A stretch of DNA of 64,000 nucleotides from Taibaiella sp965229095 (GTDB lineage: Bacteria; Bacteroidota; Bacteroidia; Chitinophagales; Chitinophagaceae), in assembly GCA_965229095.1 (NCBI GenBank), contig OZ245855.1, positions 4,464,001 to 4,528,000 of the forward strand, written 5' to 3'. The notes under the pieces were generated by a model that was not told where the DNA came from, did no database searches, and worked only from the letters and a program-made list of their open reading frames with translations. This document shows, piece by piece, positions 34,201 to 43,690 of this stretch. Both the position numbers and the translations under genes were made by a program. Within the stretch, counting starts at the first letter, position 1. Each line of letters opens with the position of its first letter.

Positions 34201-35002
34201 CGCTGCCGACGCGTTTTCCCGTACCCTGGTCAAAATTGATAAAGTAATAGCTGTAATTCTCGTAGGAGTTGCTGACATGTTTAAATGTTTTGTTCAGGGA
34301 GTCTTTGCTCCAGAGCACGGGTCCGTTGGCATAGAACAAAACATAATCGCCCTGGTTGAAAGTAGTGCCGCTGTTGCTGACCATAACGGCATTTTCGATC
34401 AGGTCGTCGGGTTGCTTGTTGGACACTTTTTCGGGCAATACCGTGCCCCCATTGCCATATACTCTTATATTGGCCGGGTTCACGCCCGCCGGATTCACGC
34501 CCAGGCTTTGTAAAAAAGCATAGTCTATTTTGTAAATGCCTCTCGACGGTACCGCTATCTTGTACCAGGCGCCAGTGGCCAGTACGGAATGATCGGCGCC
34601 GGTTGGTCTTTGTGCTGTTGGCCCGCCCGAACCGTCGTCGTATTCCGTAAGCTCCAGGTCGTAAGCAACCAGTTTTTCTATTTTGCCGCCGGAAACCCGG
34701 TAAGGCGGTATTACTACAAATGCCACCGGCTGCTTACGCTCCATACCCCGTATGATATCGGGTTCGAAACTATTGCCTTTTTTGGCATTATCTGGCAGGC
34801 GGTCTACCTGTTCTGTCCTGATATTGACCAGCCTTACCTGTGGCGTTGCATCGTATTGCAGGTGGATTTTTTCGCTCAGCAAGCCATTGTCACCCATACT
34901 GTAGGCGTTTACGACATGGTGAGAAACAGTAACTTTTTGCTGCGCTGCCAGGTAAAAAGGTGCAGCGCCAATAAGCCAAGCACACAAGAAAAATTTCTTC
35001 AT
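31229..35002 (-). CDS. porU: T9SS C-terminal signal peptidase/sortase PorU
   Basis: 1257 residues. Signal peptide; beta-rich N-terminal half; C25 (gingipain-type) peptidase domain with catalytic His at about 767 (SYSGHGSPD) and Cys at about 801 (TATCDFGRFDDPEHRSAG); then Ig-like modules and a T9SS type A sorting tail (NYPNPMKEITHFVF ... GVYFYRLNAKTSKG). PorU cleaves the sorting domains of T9SS cargo and attaches the mature protein to anionic LPS. It is retained at the surface with PorV, encoded just downstream. The 536-residue antisense frame over it is a shadow. Confidence 0.95.
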   Translation of the reverse strand: MKKFFLCAWLIGAAPFYLAAQQKVTVSHHVVNAYSMGDNGLLSEKIHLQYDATPQVRLVNIRTEQVDRLPDNAKKGNSFEPDIIRGMERKQPVAFVVIPPYRVSGGKIEKLVAYDLELTEYDDGSGGPTAQRPTGADHSVLATGAWYKIAVPSRGIYKIDYAFLQSLGVNPAGVNPANIRVYGNGGTVLPEKVSNKQPDDLIENAVMVSNSGTTFNQGDYVLFYANGPVLWSKDSLNKTFKHVSNSYENYSYYFINFDQGTGKRVGSEAANGTAAYNVTALDDYYLVEGDSVNLGGIGKTWWGFKMNSINTASLTQTMNMNLGPVSGSSVQITTSVGNISNVGGNTVDMRFNGTSVRSFSLGQAPLNYLLIASDGGTFTAPAPSGNGTSALQFRYYPNGSGTGAAYVDFARINYRRQPVFPGSQFTFRDWETTALTTGQNAAYALQNANANLRVWDITNPLEPVNLQGSLSGSTYTFTREGKSLKEFVAFDPTTPMGTPIALAGNPIANQDLHGLGPTDLLIVTPAIFKAAAEDLAQFHRQKDGMNVTVALTDQIYNEFSSGGQDIGGIRNFIKMFYDRAGNETQMIKNVLFMGAASYDYKNRLSFNTNFVPTFETAVSTVSTSAYASDDYFSLLDENEDINDATSRIDVGTGRIPALDATEAQNAVNKIKNYVSPASFGPWKNIVTYIADDKDMPASEGGTMNHLEDCEAVNQYFYDSAQLYNVYKIYCDAYNQVNTPSGARYPMVNKAINDQIYNGTFLTSYSGHGSPDRWAHEAILTADDYGSWRNINKLPVMITATCDFGRFDDPEHRSAGAKLSINPDGGSIAMITTTQVVYATENTVLNRSYTNAQFTKKADGNWRTLGEALAESKNKAINDNNHKYVILGDPALKMAMPVYTITTEKLKMQDNNGGSYETDTIKALGRYVLSGSVKDNGGNVLTNFNGPVYVTVYDKIRKVQNVNPDPTVTPFFSLQTNVVAKVRGTVKNGAFSVTFIAPKDINYDFGHGKISYYANSDVTDASGFDTSYTVGGYNDNAGQDNDAPIVQPYIDNDKFRNGGVTGPNPLLYVKLFDESGINISGNSVGHDLVAVLDDDVQNPYIMNNYYITEQDDYRKGYVNFPLYNLPEGLHTIKVKAWDVYNNSGEGVVVFEVKNKDKGFISDLYNYPNPMKEITHFVFQHNQEGEKMDVTLMIYTSTGRLVKTIKQSLETTGNRTEITWDGLGEGGAPLSKGVYFYRLNAKTSKGATATAYQKLVLLR

Positions 35003-35170
35003 TCTGAAAATTTTAGAATACCGCCCTGATCCCGGGTTCTATATAACGTAAAACATTGCCTTTGTAGTATTTGATCTGGGGCTATCAAAATTACGCTAAA
35101 AAAGACAGACGAACACAGGATAAACGTTAGGCTAGGAGTCGTGTTTTACCAATAGCGTAACATCTACGGG

Positions 35171-35212
35171 TAGTTTTATTTTCCTGATTAAATATTGTGA
35201 AAAATAAAACTA
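35171..35212. repeat. AT-rich inverted repeat between the FtsX-like gene and porU
   Basis: TAGTTTTATTTT / AAAATAAAACTA, 12-bp stem with a loop of 18 nt, downstream of the permease stop on the minus strand. Could stop or stabilise that transcript; also sits upstream of the porU promoter region. Confidence 0.5.
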
Positions 35213-35244
35213 TCTAATTGGCTAGTTGCAACGTGCTTGTGCGG

Positions 35245-36432
35245 CTATATTTTTCGTAGAATATTGCTGGCCGAACGGCGCAGCAGCAGCAGCAGCAGCA
35301 GCAGCATGACCACGGTGAGCACGGCAATAATCCAGGCATCGCCCAGCTTCAATTGCAGTTCCATGGTACGGAGCCATTGTACCATGAAAAAATGGATGCC
35401 GAAAGCCAACAGGGAAGCGGCGATCACAGCTGAGCTGATCCAAGGCAAAAAGAAACGGTTAAGGATCTTACGCAAGGTCCTGGGCGCATAGCCCAGCTGT
35501 TTCATCAGGCTGATATGGCCTGCAGCGCGTTGTACGGTTATTTCGATAAACAGGATAAAAGACAATACAGCCATACCTACCACGATAAGGGCCAGGCCGC
35601 CTACGGATGTTACGATCGCCTGTACCACCGTCCGGATGCGGTTCCAGCGCAATTGCTCCTCGTTGGTCGTATAGCTTTTGGCTTTCAGGAAGTCTACAAA
35701 AGATGGATCGGAAGGGTCCTGTACCTTAACCACCAGCCTGGAAGGCTTTCCGGCGGTGCCTGCAGCGTATTTCCGGTTCATTTCATCCATGAAATTGCGG
35801 GGCACCAGTACCGAGCTTATCCTGTCGGTAAAGCCTACGATCTGGGCACGGTACTTCTCCTGTCCCCGGGCTATGCTGATCTCGAAGGGCAATGCTTTGA
35901 TCGATGTTTGCGATAGCTGGGGCAGGCCCTGGCTTAGTGCAAACCCATAATTGTAGAGGTTGAGGAAATCGTTGGACATAATGATGGGCAGGGACTGCTG
36001 GCCTGGTTGCCAGGTCCAGTCTTCGGGCAGCACGTCGAGGTATTTGTCTTCTACTGCTCCCAGGAACATCTCGGTATAAAAATGCAGGTTGCCGCCCATG
36101 CTGGCCGATACGGGGTAGTTATTGGAGATCAGCGGCCCTACTTCGGTCACGCCTTTTACCTGTTGCAGACCGGCTATCTCCGGTGGGGAAAAAAGATTGT
36201 CTTCCGGGTTGCGGGCCATGCTTTCGTTGGTCACCTTTTTGCCGATAACCACATAAGCCGCCATGGTATCTTCCTTGCCTTTTCCCGAAAGGATCTCCCG
36301 GAAATCGAACCAGGCTAATGCTGCCGTGAACAACAGCAATAATCCGATGCAAAGGGCTATCCAGGAGCCGTACATGCGGCTTTTCTGGCGGCCCGGCCTT
36401 AAGAGTTTAAGAATGATTTTGTTTTGTTGCAC
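35245..36432 (-). CDS. FtsX-like ABC-transporter permease without an ATPase gene
   Basis: 395 residues with the FtsX/MacB topology: one N-terminal membrane helix (about 20-40), a periplasmic domain of about 235 residues, then three C-terminal helices (about 281-305, 330-352, 372-388), with VQRAAGHISLMKQLGYAPRTLRKIL between them like the FtsX cytoplasmic loop. GTG start at 36432. A run of eight CTG Leu codons occurs near the C-terminus. It follows a LytM peptidase gene by 38 bp on the same strand. FtsX-type permeases need an FtsE-type ATPase; none is nearby. Confidence 0.72.
   Translation of the reverse strand: MQQNKIILKLLRPGRQKSRMYGSWIALCIGLLLLFTAALAWFDFREILSGKGKEDTMAAYVVIGKKVTNESMARNPEDNLFSPPEIAGLQQVKGVTEVGPLISNNYPVSASMGGNLHFYTEMFLGAVEDKYLDVLPEDWTWQPGQQSLPIIMSNDFLNLYNYGFALSQGLPQLSQTSIKALPFEISIARGQEKYRAQIVGFTDRISSVLVPRNFMDEMNRKYAAGTAGKPSRLVVKVQDPSDPSFVDFLKAKSYTTNEEQLRWNRIRTVVQAIVTSVGGLALIVVGMAVLSFILFIEITVQRAAGHISLMKQLGYAPRTLRKILNRFFLPWISSAVIAASLLAFGIHFFMVQWLRTMELQLKLGDAWIIAVLTVVMLLLLLLLLRRSASNILRKI
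35281..35305. repeat. (CAG)8 trinucleotide microsatellite
   Basis: Eight uninterrupted CAG units, read as eight CTG Leu codons in the last membrane helix of the FtsX-like protein. Changes in copy number would keep the frame and alter the length of that helix. Confidence 0.8.
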
Positions 36433-36470
36433 AAACCTGATTTTGTCTTATATCCCCATTGATACGGGGC

Positions 36471-38174
36471 CTAGCGTGTAAAAGTAAAAGTATATTTCCG
36501 GGAATTGTTGTTTTCGTCAACGGCAGTAATCGCCAGTTGGTGTTTGCCTTTGGGGCAATGTGCGTCGAAAGTATAAGTATATACATTTCCGGCACGTACA
36601 AAACGAAGCCATTGACCGTCCAGCTCGGCCCTGAACTGCTGTACCGAAGTCAGGTTGTCGCTTACGCGAAAACTGATCTTTTTGGACTTGGCCAGGTTAG
36701 TCATCTTCTGCAGGGGTTTAACAACAGGTGCGGTAGTATCCAGGGCAACATAGTAATTGCCAAAAGTACGCACATCCGCTTTGGCCCAGCCATCGTCAAA
36801 TACGGCCGCAGCCGCATCCTGCGGATTGTTGCCGGGCAAAGCGGCAGCCTTGATATGATGCACAAACACGAGCTTTTCCCTCAGTGCGAAAGGCAACAGC
36901 TTGTTGAGCTTGATGCGCAATGTGGTATAAGTGTGCAAAGGTATCTTTGTATCCTGGAGCTGGACGAAGGCAGAATAGTTTTTTGGAGAAAGCAAAGTAT
37001 TGTAGCGGAAACAAATATCGTCGTAAAGGCTGCCCGCACCTGCGGTAAAGCTAAACAGGGCATTCTTTACCTCATAAGGCTTTCCTGCTTTCCAGGCATC
37101 GCAGGCGGGAGCAATAGCAGGGGCAGTACCAGCGGTAGCCGCAATGGAAGTTCTTATATGAGATACATTGCCTGCGGCATCGCTGAGCTCGATATGGATA
37201 TTATGACTTTGTCCATCGCTGATATCGAAGGCACCGTTGTTTTTGTTCAGGAATGTATAGTTGGCAATATGATTGCCCGGTGTCCGGTACAAAGTTTGGT
37301 ACCACTGGCTTTTCTCCTCTTTGATCCGGTAGTCGGCAAAGGCATTCACATACCTGTTTTCATCGAAATTAATATCATCCAATGCCCATGATGCCTGCAG
37401 CACATCGTCCAGGTACAGCTTCATGGCATATACCCCCAGGAGATTGGGGCTGCCGTTCATATAGTCGTCGGCCAGCACCGCTATACGTACTGTTTTCGAT
37501 GTTGTAGTAATGGCTTGTGTTGTAGTATAGCTATCGTTGGTTTTCTTTAAAGGATAGAGGGCGGGTTGTTGTTCATACACACTGCCTTCTCCGTAGATGG
37601 CAATGCCTTTGGCTACGGGAGGCATATTGTCGATTATCGGCAGGCCGAACAAGGCGGCATTCAGTACATGTTCCGTTTTGGAGTCCCTGATCTCAAAATG
37701 CAGGTGCGGCCCGGTACTACCTCCGGTAGTGCCCGAAAAGGCAATGAACTGGCCCTTCTTTACCGGGAACTGTCCCGGTTTCAGGTCTATATCCAGGTTC
37801 CAGCTTTCTTTGGCATATTGTTGCTGTACGAGGTATTGTTGCAATTCAGGATAAAAATCGTTGAGATGGCCATATAAGGTAGTATAGCCATTGGGGTGGC
37901 TTACATAAAGCGCATTGCCATAGCCCGAATGGGAAATGGAAATACGGGAGATATAGCCTTCCGCAGCCGCATATACTTTCATATTTTCCTTTTCGTTCGT
38001 CTTCAGGTCAAGGCCGGTATGAAAATGATTGGGTCTGCATTCGCCAAAGTTGCCGGCCAGCAGGATGGGTATATCCAGCGGGTTGCGGAAATAGTCCTGC
38101 GGGTAATTGGCCTGGGCATTGGCCGTAAAAGAAAAGGTAATGCTTAACGCAAAAGAGACTATGAAAAGCTTCAT
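36471..38174 (-). CDS. M23 (LytM) metallopeptidase
   Basis: 567 residues. Signal peptide ending ANA (about 1-21). An M23 domain close to the N-terminus with intact zinc ligands: H52-x3-D56 (HFHTGLDLKT) and His157, His159 (GPHLHFEIR), plus YGHL (101-104). The remaining 380 residues are beta-rich Ig-like domains. Predicted to cleave peptidoglycan cross-links in the periplasm. In contrast to EnvC-like regulators, the active site is complete. Operon with the FtsX-like gene, which suggests control of a hydrolase by a membrane permease. Confidence 0.92.
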   Translation of the reverse strand: MKLFIVSFALSITFSFTANAQANYPQDYFRNPLDIPILLAGNFGECRPNHFHTGLDLKTNEKENMKVYAAAEGYISRISISHSGYGNALYVSHPNGYTTLYGHLNDFYPELQQYLVQQQYAKESWNLDIDLKPGQFPVKKGQFIAFSGTTGGSTGPHLHFEIRDSKTEHVLNAALFGLPIIDNMPPVAKGIAIYGEGSVYEQQPALYPLKKTNDSYTTTQAITTTSKTVRIAVLADDYMNGSPNLLGVYAMKLYLDDVLQASWALDDINFDENRYVNAFADYRIKEEKSQWYQTLYRTPGNHIANYTFLNKNNGAFDISDGQSHNIHIELSDAAGNVSHIRTSIAATAGTAPAIAPACDAWKAGKPYEVKNALFSFTAGAGSLYDDICFRYNTLLSPKNYSAFVQLQDTKIPLHTYTTLRIKLNKLLPFALREKLVFVHHIKAAALPGNNPQDAAAAVFDDGWAKADVRTFGNYYVALDTTAPVVKPLQKMTNLAKSKKISFRVSDNLTSVQQFRAELDGQWLRFVRAGNVYTYTFDAHCPKGKHQLAITAVDENNNSRKYTFTFTR

Positions 38175-38309
38175 TTATAAAAATCCCGATGACATTCCGG
38201 TACATAGGCCCGAAAAGCAACATAGGATATTTGGTGTTACCGCAAGATAGAGATTTTTGTGTTTATATAGATCAGATACGGATGGTATGATCAATAAAGC
38301 AATGGGGCC

Positions 38310-38948
38310 TCAAGGATACTTGATCATGTGAGACTTGCCGGATCGATACACTATTTCATGAAAAATATCGGGATCTGCGGGAAGGTAGATCACATCTATC
38401 GAATCGCCGGGTTTAAGCGTATAATGCGGACGGTATACGGAAAGTATATAGGTGCGATTACGTAAAGAACGCACTTCGAAGGAGTACCTATATGGATCTC
38501 TATGAGGTCTCTTACTCCCTCCTGTATATTCATATGCTGTGATGCGTTTTCTGGCGATCACACCCTGTTTGACCAACGCTTCCGTTTCCATGTTGTCGCT
38601 TTTGTCCGTGTATAATTTCAGTGTGATGATGAGGGGAATACAAAACAGCATAGCACCTATGCCAAACAGTATATTGCCGGACGACAGCTTACGGGAATAA
38701 TCGTATTGCAGTTTGAAATAATGCAATGCCTTTTCAACTACCGGGACCCATAACAAAACGGCGGTTACTATCTGCATGAAAACAGTCAAGCCTGTAAGTA
38801 TGATCCTCGGTACATGGGAACGCTCGGTAATAAGTTCCTGCTGCTTGAGGTAAAGACAAAAAAGCAGGAGCAGGGGTGAAGCCAGGAACAGCAACAGTAA
38901 TATCCGGGTTGTCCTGCGTGGCCTTGCTTGAGCTGTCTTCTTTTCCAT
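38310..38948 (-). CDS. DUF3592-like membrane protein
   Basis: 212 residues. Three membrane segments (about 17-34, 47-70, 92-110) and a C-terminal soluble domain with VIARKRITAYEYTG ... YSFEVRSLRN ... LKPGDSIDVIYLPADPDIFHEI, the pattern of DUF3592 domains (small beta domain with a `gdsv.V.Ylp.dP' motif). Function unknown. Its start lies 6 bp after the ftsK stop, so it is co-transcribed with ftsK. Confidence 0.75.
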   Translation of the reverse strand: MEKKTAQARPRRTTRILLLLFLASPLLLLFCLYLKQQELITERSHVPRIILTGLTVFMQIVTAVLLWVPVVEKALHYFKLQYDYSRKLSSGNILFGIGAMLFCIPLIITLKLYTDKSDNMETEALVKQGVIARKRITAYEYTGGSKRPHRDPYRYSFEVRSLRNRTYILSVYRPHYTLKPGDSIDVIYLPADPDIFHEIVYRSGKSHMIKYP

Positions 38949-38954
38949 ATTGCA

Positions 38955-41591
38955 CTAAAACAACTCTTCCAAATGCTTTTCCAGCTCATACTCCGTAGTG
39001 ATCAGCACATCCCTGGGTTTGCTTCCCGAAGCGCCGCCTACGATACCTGCTGCTTCCAATTGGTCCATAATACGACCGGCACGGTTATAGCCCAGGTTGA
39101 ACTTACGTTGCAGCATCGAGGTAGAGCCGCTTTGAGAGTTGACTACCAAACGGGCGCATTCCTCGAACATCTTATCTCTCTTGGACAGATCGACGGATTC
39201 TTTTTCCAGGCGTTCATCTTCGGCGCCTTCATACTCGGGCAGTTCGAAGGCAGAGGGGTAACCCGCCTGGTTGCCGATGAACTCTACGATTCTTTCTACC
39301 TCGGGGGTATCCACGAAGGCGCATTGCAAACGCAGCAGTTCGCTGCCGTGCGATACCAGCATGTCTCCGCGCCCGATCAACTGTTCGGCGCCGCCGGCAT
39401 CGAGGATGGTACGGCTATCCACCTTGGCCGATACTTTAAAGGCGATACGCGCCGGGAAGTTGGCTTTGATGATACCGGTAATTACATTCACCGAAGGTCG
39501 CTGCGTGGCAATGATGATATGGATACCTACGGCACGGGCCAATTGGGCCAGGCGGGCAATAGGCATTTCCACTTCCTTGCCTGCGGTCATAATCAAATCG
39601 GCAAATTCATCGATCACCAGTACGATAAAGGGCAGGTATTTATGACCGTTATTGGGATTCAGCCTGCGTTTGATAAACTTGTCGTTGTACTCTTTGATGT
39701 TACGGGCGCCTGCATCCTTCAGCAATTCATAACGGTTGTCCATCTCGATGCACAAGGCATTTACCGTATTGATCACCTTTTTGGTATCGGTAATAATAGG
39801 CTCTTCTTCGTTGGGAAGCATGGCCAGGTAATGCTTTTCGATAAGGCGGTAGATCGATAGCTCCACCTTTTTAGGGTCGACCATCACGAACTTCAACTGT
39901 GACGGGTGCTTCTTGTACAGCAGCGATACCAGGATGGCGTTGATCCCTACCGATTTACCCTGGCCGGTGGCCCCAGCCATCAGCAAGTGCGGCATGGTAG
40001 CCAGGTCCACGATATAGTTTTCGTTATCGATCTTTTTACCTAAAGCGATAGGCAGGCTCATTTTGTTGTTCACAAACTTTTCGCTCGACAGCAAAGTGCG
40101 CATCGATACGATCTGCTTGTTCGTATTGGGTACCTCTATACCTATGGTTCCTTTGCCCGGGATAGGCGCTATGATACGGATGCCCAGGGCTGCCAGGTTG
40201 AGGGCGATATCATCTTCCAGGTTCCTGATCTTGGAAATACGGACCCCTTCGGCCGGTACAATTTCGTAGAGGGTAACAGTTGGGCCTACCGTAGCGGTGA
40301 TGCGTTGTATCTCTATACCGAAGCTGCGCAGGGTATTAATGATCTGGTTCTTGTTTTTTTCCAGCTCTTCGCGGTCGAGCGAAATGGCGCCCTGCTCAAT
40401 GTCTTCGAGCAGATCGAGTGTGGGGAATTTGAAATGAGGCAGGTCGAGCGCAGGGTCATAAGGCTCGCCGCTTTGGACCGTGATATGAGCGCCGTTGGCG
40501 GGTATCGCAATCGCTTCCTCTACTGTCCTGATCTCAAAATCCATATCGCCGCCTTCCTCTTCTGTGCCCTCTTCTTCTGTTGCCTCTTCCTCTTCATATT
40601 CTTCCAGTGTTTCTTCTATGTCAGGTTCCTGGAGAAATAAAGCTTCCTGGGGCAGTTCGAGATGGATGCCGCCCTGGTTGCTGTCTGCCGGTTTTTGTTG
40701 GGCTTCCGGCTTTTCGATGATCGTCATTTCCAGCTCGGCATCCTCCAATTCTTCTTCCGGCTCTTCCACGCTGTGCCAATCTTCTTTCAACCGGTTGCTG
40801 CTGCCCGTCATCGTGGTGATCTCCTGCTCTTCCTCTTCTCTTTCCATAAAGTCGGGTTCAGGCTGAGGGTTACGGTATCCTTTGAAAGCATCGGCACCGT
40901 TTTGATTGGCTGCTTCCCCTAAAGGAACATCTTCCACATCTATCCTCCGGGCGGGGATCAGGCTTTTGGCACGACGCAGCAATGGTTTGATATCCCATTG
41001 GAAAACGATAAAGGCAAAGAAGCAGAAAACGGTGATAAGCATAAACAGGCTGCCGGCTTTGCCCAGGAAGCCATTGCTCCAATCCACCAGGCCATTGCCC
41101 AGAGCGCCGCCCAAAGGAAAGGTGCTGCCGGGGAAGGAGAAGGAGAGCAGGGGGCAAAGGAAAAGAAAGCCCAATGCCATCCAGCGCACCCACTTCATGG
41201 TATGGATCACTTTACGTCCATACACCAGGTTAATACCCCAGGCGCTTAGCCATATGGTAAACAACAAAGCCGCAATACCCACGCCCCGGTACACGAGCAG
41301 ATGAGCGGCGGCAGCGCCAAGACGGCCGCACCAGTTCTCCACCGGTGATTTGTCGTGGAATAAAAAGTTGAAGATGCCCTGAGCCGATATCAGGTGGTTT
41401 TGGTCCTGTTGCCAGGTAAAGCAGTAGCTGATGATCGAAAGGGTGAAAAAACAACCGACGAGTAAAAAGGCAAAACCGGTCGCCAACCGCACGTTTCTCT
41501 TTTGTGCCGCCGTTGCCTGGGCACTCTTACCTGCTGCCGCCGTTTTTTTTGAAGTTGAAGTAGTAGATTTTTTTGTTTTTGTAACTGCCAT
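38955..41591 (-). CDS. ftsK: DNA translocase FtsK/SpoIIIE
   Basis: 878 residues. The N-terminus is Lys/Thr/Ser-rich, then four membrane helices (about 35-195), a Glu-rich linker (about 230-370), and the alpha/beta/gamma motor: Walker A GATGQGKSVG (about 540), PSQLKFVMVDPKKVELS, IARLAQLARAVGIHIIIATQRPSV, and the C-terminal gamma winged helix (RKFNLGYNRAGRIMDQLEAAGIVG), which reads KOPS-type sequences. Moves chromosome termini through the division septum and activates dimer resolution. I start at the ATG at 41591; the longer frame to 41645 is unsupported. Confidence 0.95.
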   Translation of the reverse strand: MAVTKTKKSTTSTSKKTAAAGKSAQATAAQKRNVRLATGFAFLLVGCFFTLSIISYCFTWQQDQNHLISAQGIFNFLFHDKSPVENWCGRLGAAAAHLLVYRGVGIAALLFTIWLSAWGINLVYGRKVIHTMKWVRWMALGFLFLCPLLSFSFPGSTFPLGGALGNGLVDWSNGFLGKAGSLFMLITVFCFFAFIVFQWDIKPLLRRAKSLIPARRIDVEDVPLGEAANQNGADAFKGYRNPQPEPDFMEREEEEQEITTMTGSSNRLKEDWHSVEEPEEELEDAELEMTIIEKPEAQQKPADSNQGGIHLELPQEALFLQEPDIEETLEEYEEEEATEEEGTEEEGGDMDFEIRTVEEAIAIPANGAHITVQSGEPYDPALDLPHFKFPTLDLLEDIEQGAISLDREELEKNKNQIINTLRSFGIEIQRITATVGPTVTLYEIVPAEGVRISKIRNLEDDIALNLAALGIRIIAPIPGKGTIGIEVPNTNKQIVSMRTLLSSEKFVNNKMSLPIALGKKIDNENYIVDLATMPHLLMAGATGQGKSVGINAILVSLLYKKHPSQLKFVMVDPKKVELSIYRLIEKHYLAMLPNEEEPIITDTKKVINTVNALCIEMDNRYELLKDAGARNIKEYNDKFIKRRLNPNNGHKYLPFIVLVIDEFADLIMTAGKEVEMPIARLAQLARAVGIHIIIATQRPSVNVITGIIKANFPARIAFKVSAKVDSRTILDAGGAEQLIGRGDMLVSHGSELLRLQCAFVDTPEVERIVEFIGNQAGYPSAFELPEYEGAEDERLEKESVDLSKRDKMFEECARLVVNSQSGSTSMLQRKFNLGYNRAGRIMDQLEAAGIVGGASGSKPRDVLITTEYELEKHLEELF

Positions 41592-41832
41592 TTTTTTATG
41601 ATGATTCCCCGAAAAAATTGAATAAAGCCAGGGGAACAGGGGCAAAATTAACGCTAATTCCTTTGAATATAGATTGAATTAATCTGCCTATTGCAGGCCC
41701 CTTCCGTGCCGGAAATCCCCTTACCTTTGCCCGGTATTTTGCGAATATATTGAATGGGTATTTGATGTAAACATACTGATTTAATATTGGCAAACGTTTA
41801 GCGATTATCTACAGCAATTTAAAAAAATAATC

Positions 41833-43590
41833 TTGGATTCTAAGAAGAGCGGCGGCTTAAATACTTTAAAGCGGATTTTCTCCTTCACCAGGCCCTACAA
41901 AAGCCGGCTGGTCACCAGTATTACCCTAGCTATTATCCTGGCCGTACTGGCGCCCGTACGGCCCTGGCTCATCCAATACTCTGTCGATAATTACATCATG
42001 AAGCATCTGCTGAAAGGGCTTGTTTTTATCACAACAGTCCAGATAGGCATTTTGCTGGCTGAAACTCTGCTGCGCTTCGTCTTTATGTATGTCACCAACT
42101 GGCTGGGGCAGACTGTGGTGAACGACATGCGCCAGCATGTTTTCAAAAAGATCATCCGCCAGAACCTCTCCTATTTCGACAATACGCCTATCGGTACTTT
42201 GACCACACGTACAGTAAACGATATCGAGGCCATCAACGATATCTTCTCCGAAGGTCTCATTTCGATCATTGCCGATGTGCTCACGATCATAGCCATTATT
42301 ACGGTTATGTTCTATACTGACTGGAAGCTGACCCTGGTGAGCCTGGCCGTGTTCCCGCTGCTTATAGTAGCTACCTACTTTTTTAAGGAAAGCGTCAACA
42401 AATCTTTTCATCAGGTAAGAAACGCCGTGGCCCGGTTGAATGCTTTTGTACAGGAGCATATTACCGGTATGTACGTGGTGCAGGTATTTGCAGCGGAAGA
42501 GCGTGAGGAGCGCAAGTTCCGGGAGATCAACAAAGACCACCGCGACGCCAATATCAAGGCTATCTTTTCCTATTCCGTTTTTTTTCCAGTAGTAGAGATC
42601 ATCCTCGCTATTTCGATGGGGATGCTGGTATGGTCGGGCGCTTCCCGTATGCTGGATTACCATGTAACCCAGGGCGTGATCATCGCTTTTATCATGTACC
42701 TCAACCTGCTGTTCCGTCCCCTGCGGATGCTGGCCGACAAATTCAATACACTGCAAATGGGCATGGTTGCAGGCGAACGCGTATTGGCAGTGCTGGACAG
42801 CGAAGAATACTTGCAGGATAACGGGACCTATGTTCCTGAAGCTATAGCGGGCAAAGTGACCTTCGAAAACGTGCATTTCGAATACAAAAAAGAGGTACCG
42901 GTACTCCGGGGTATCTCTTTCGAAACCATACCAGGCGAAACCATTGCCCTTGTAGGTCATACCGGCGCGGGTAAAACATCGATCATCAGTATCCTTAACC
43001 GCTTGTACGAAATCAAATCGGGCAGGATATTGATCGACGACCGGGATCTCAAGGGTTACGAGATCGAGGCTTTGCGCAGCCATATCGGGATCGTGCTGCA
43101 GGATGTCTTCCTGTTCTCGGGCACCATTTACGAAAACATAACCATGCGCAACGAGGCTATATCCCTGGAAAGGGTAAAAGAAACCTGTATGTTGCTCGGG
43201 ATCCACGACTTTATCATGCGCCTGCCGGATAATTATCATTTCAATGTACGGGAAAGAGGTAATATGCTGTCGCAGGGACAACGGCAGTTGCTGTCTTTTG
43301 CCAGGGCGCTGTTGTACAATCCTTCCATCCTGATCCTGGACGAGGCCACCGCTTCCGTGGATACCGAATCGGAGATCCTGATCCAGCGGGCCATTGAGAA
43401 GCTGATCTCGGGCCGCACAGCCATTGTGATCGCGCACCGTTTGTCCACGATACGTAAAGCCGACCAGATCATTGTCCTGGACAAAGGACAGATCATTGAA
43501 AAAGGCGACCACGAAGCCTTGCTGGAAGAGAAAGGCGTGTACTACAAAATGTATACAACGGCTATAGCAGCAGAACAGCAAATAGCCTAA
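41833..43590 (+). CDS. ABC exporter, fused membrane and ATPase domains (MsbA-like)
   Basis: 585 residues. Six-helix type-I exporter domain (about 20-310), then an ATPase: Walker A GHTGAGKTS (375-383), signature LSQGQ (479-483), Walker B ILILDEATASVD (about 498-510), H-loop IAHRLST. The signature has Gln in place of the first Gly of LSGGQ, a substitution seen in several MsbA/lipid exporter relatives. TTG start: no ATG in frame near the first residues, and the KKSGGLNTLKRIFSFTRPYKSRL opening is typical of the family. A lipid A or drug exporter role is possible. Next gene on the strand is a barrel protein. Confidence 0.88.
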   Translation: MDSKKSGGLNTLKRIFSFTRPYKSRLVTSITLAIILAVLAPVRPWLIQYSVDNYIMKHLLKGLVFITTVQIGILLAETLLRFVFMYVTNWLGQTVVNDMRQHVFKKIIRQNLSYFDNTPIGTLTTRTVNDIEAINDIFSEGLISIIADVLTIIAIITVMFYTDWKLTLVSLAVFPLLIVATYFFKESVNKSFHQVRNAVARLNAFVQEHITGMYVVQVFAAEEREERKFREINKDHRDANIKAIFSYSVFFPVVEIILAISMGMLVWSGASRMLDYHVTQGVIIAFIMYLNLLFRPLRMLADKFNTLQMGMVAGERVLAVLDSEEYLQDNGTYVPEAIAGKVTFENVHFEYKKEVPVLRGISFETIPGETIALVGHTGAGKTSIISILNRLYEIKSGRILIDDRDLKGYEIEALRSHIGIVLQDVFLFSGTIYENITMRNEAISLERVKETCMLLGIHDFIMRLPDNYHFNVRERGNMLSQGQRQLLSFARALLYNPSILILDEATASVDTESEILIQRAIEKLISGRTAIVIAHRLSTIRKADQIIVLDKGQIIEKGDHEALLEEKGVYYKMYTTAIAAEQQIA

Positions 43591-43690
43591 GTTGGGTGGA
43601 GTATTTGTATGATTTATTTAAATATGCGATTCAGGTAGGTACTTTTTATATCTTCACTGGTCTTATAGTGGAAATCATATAATTGAAATC

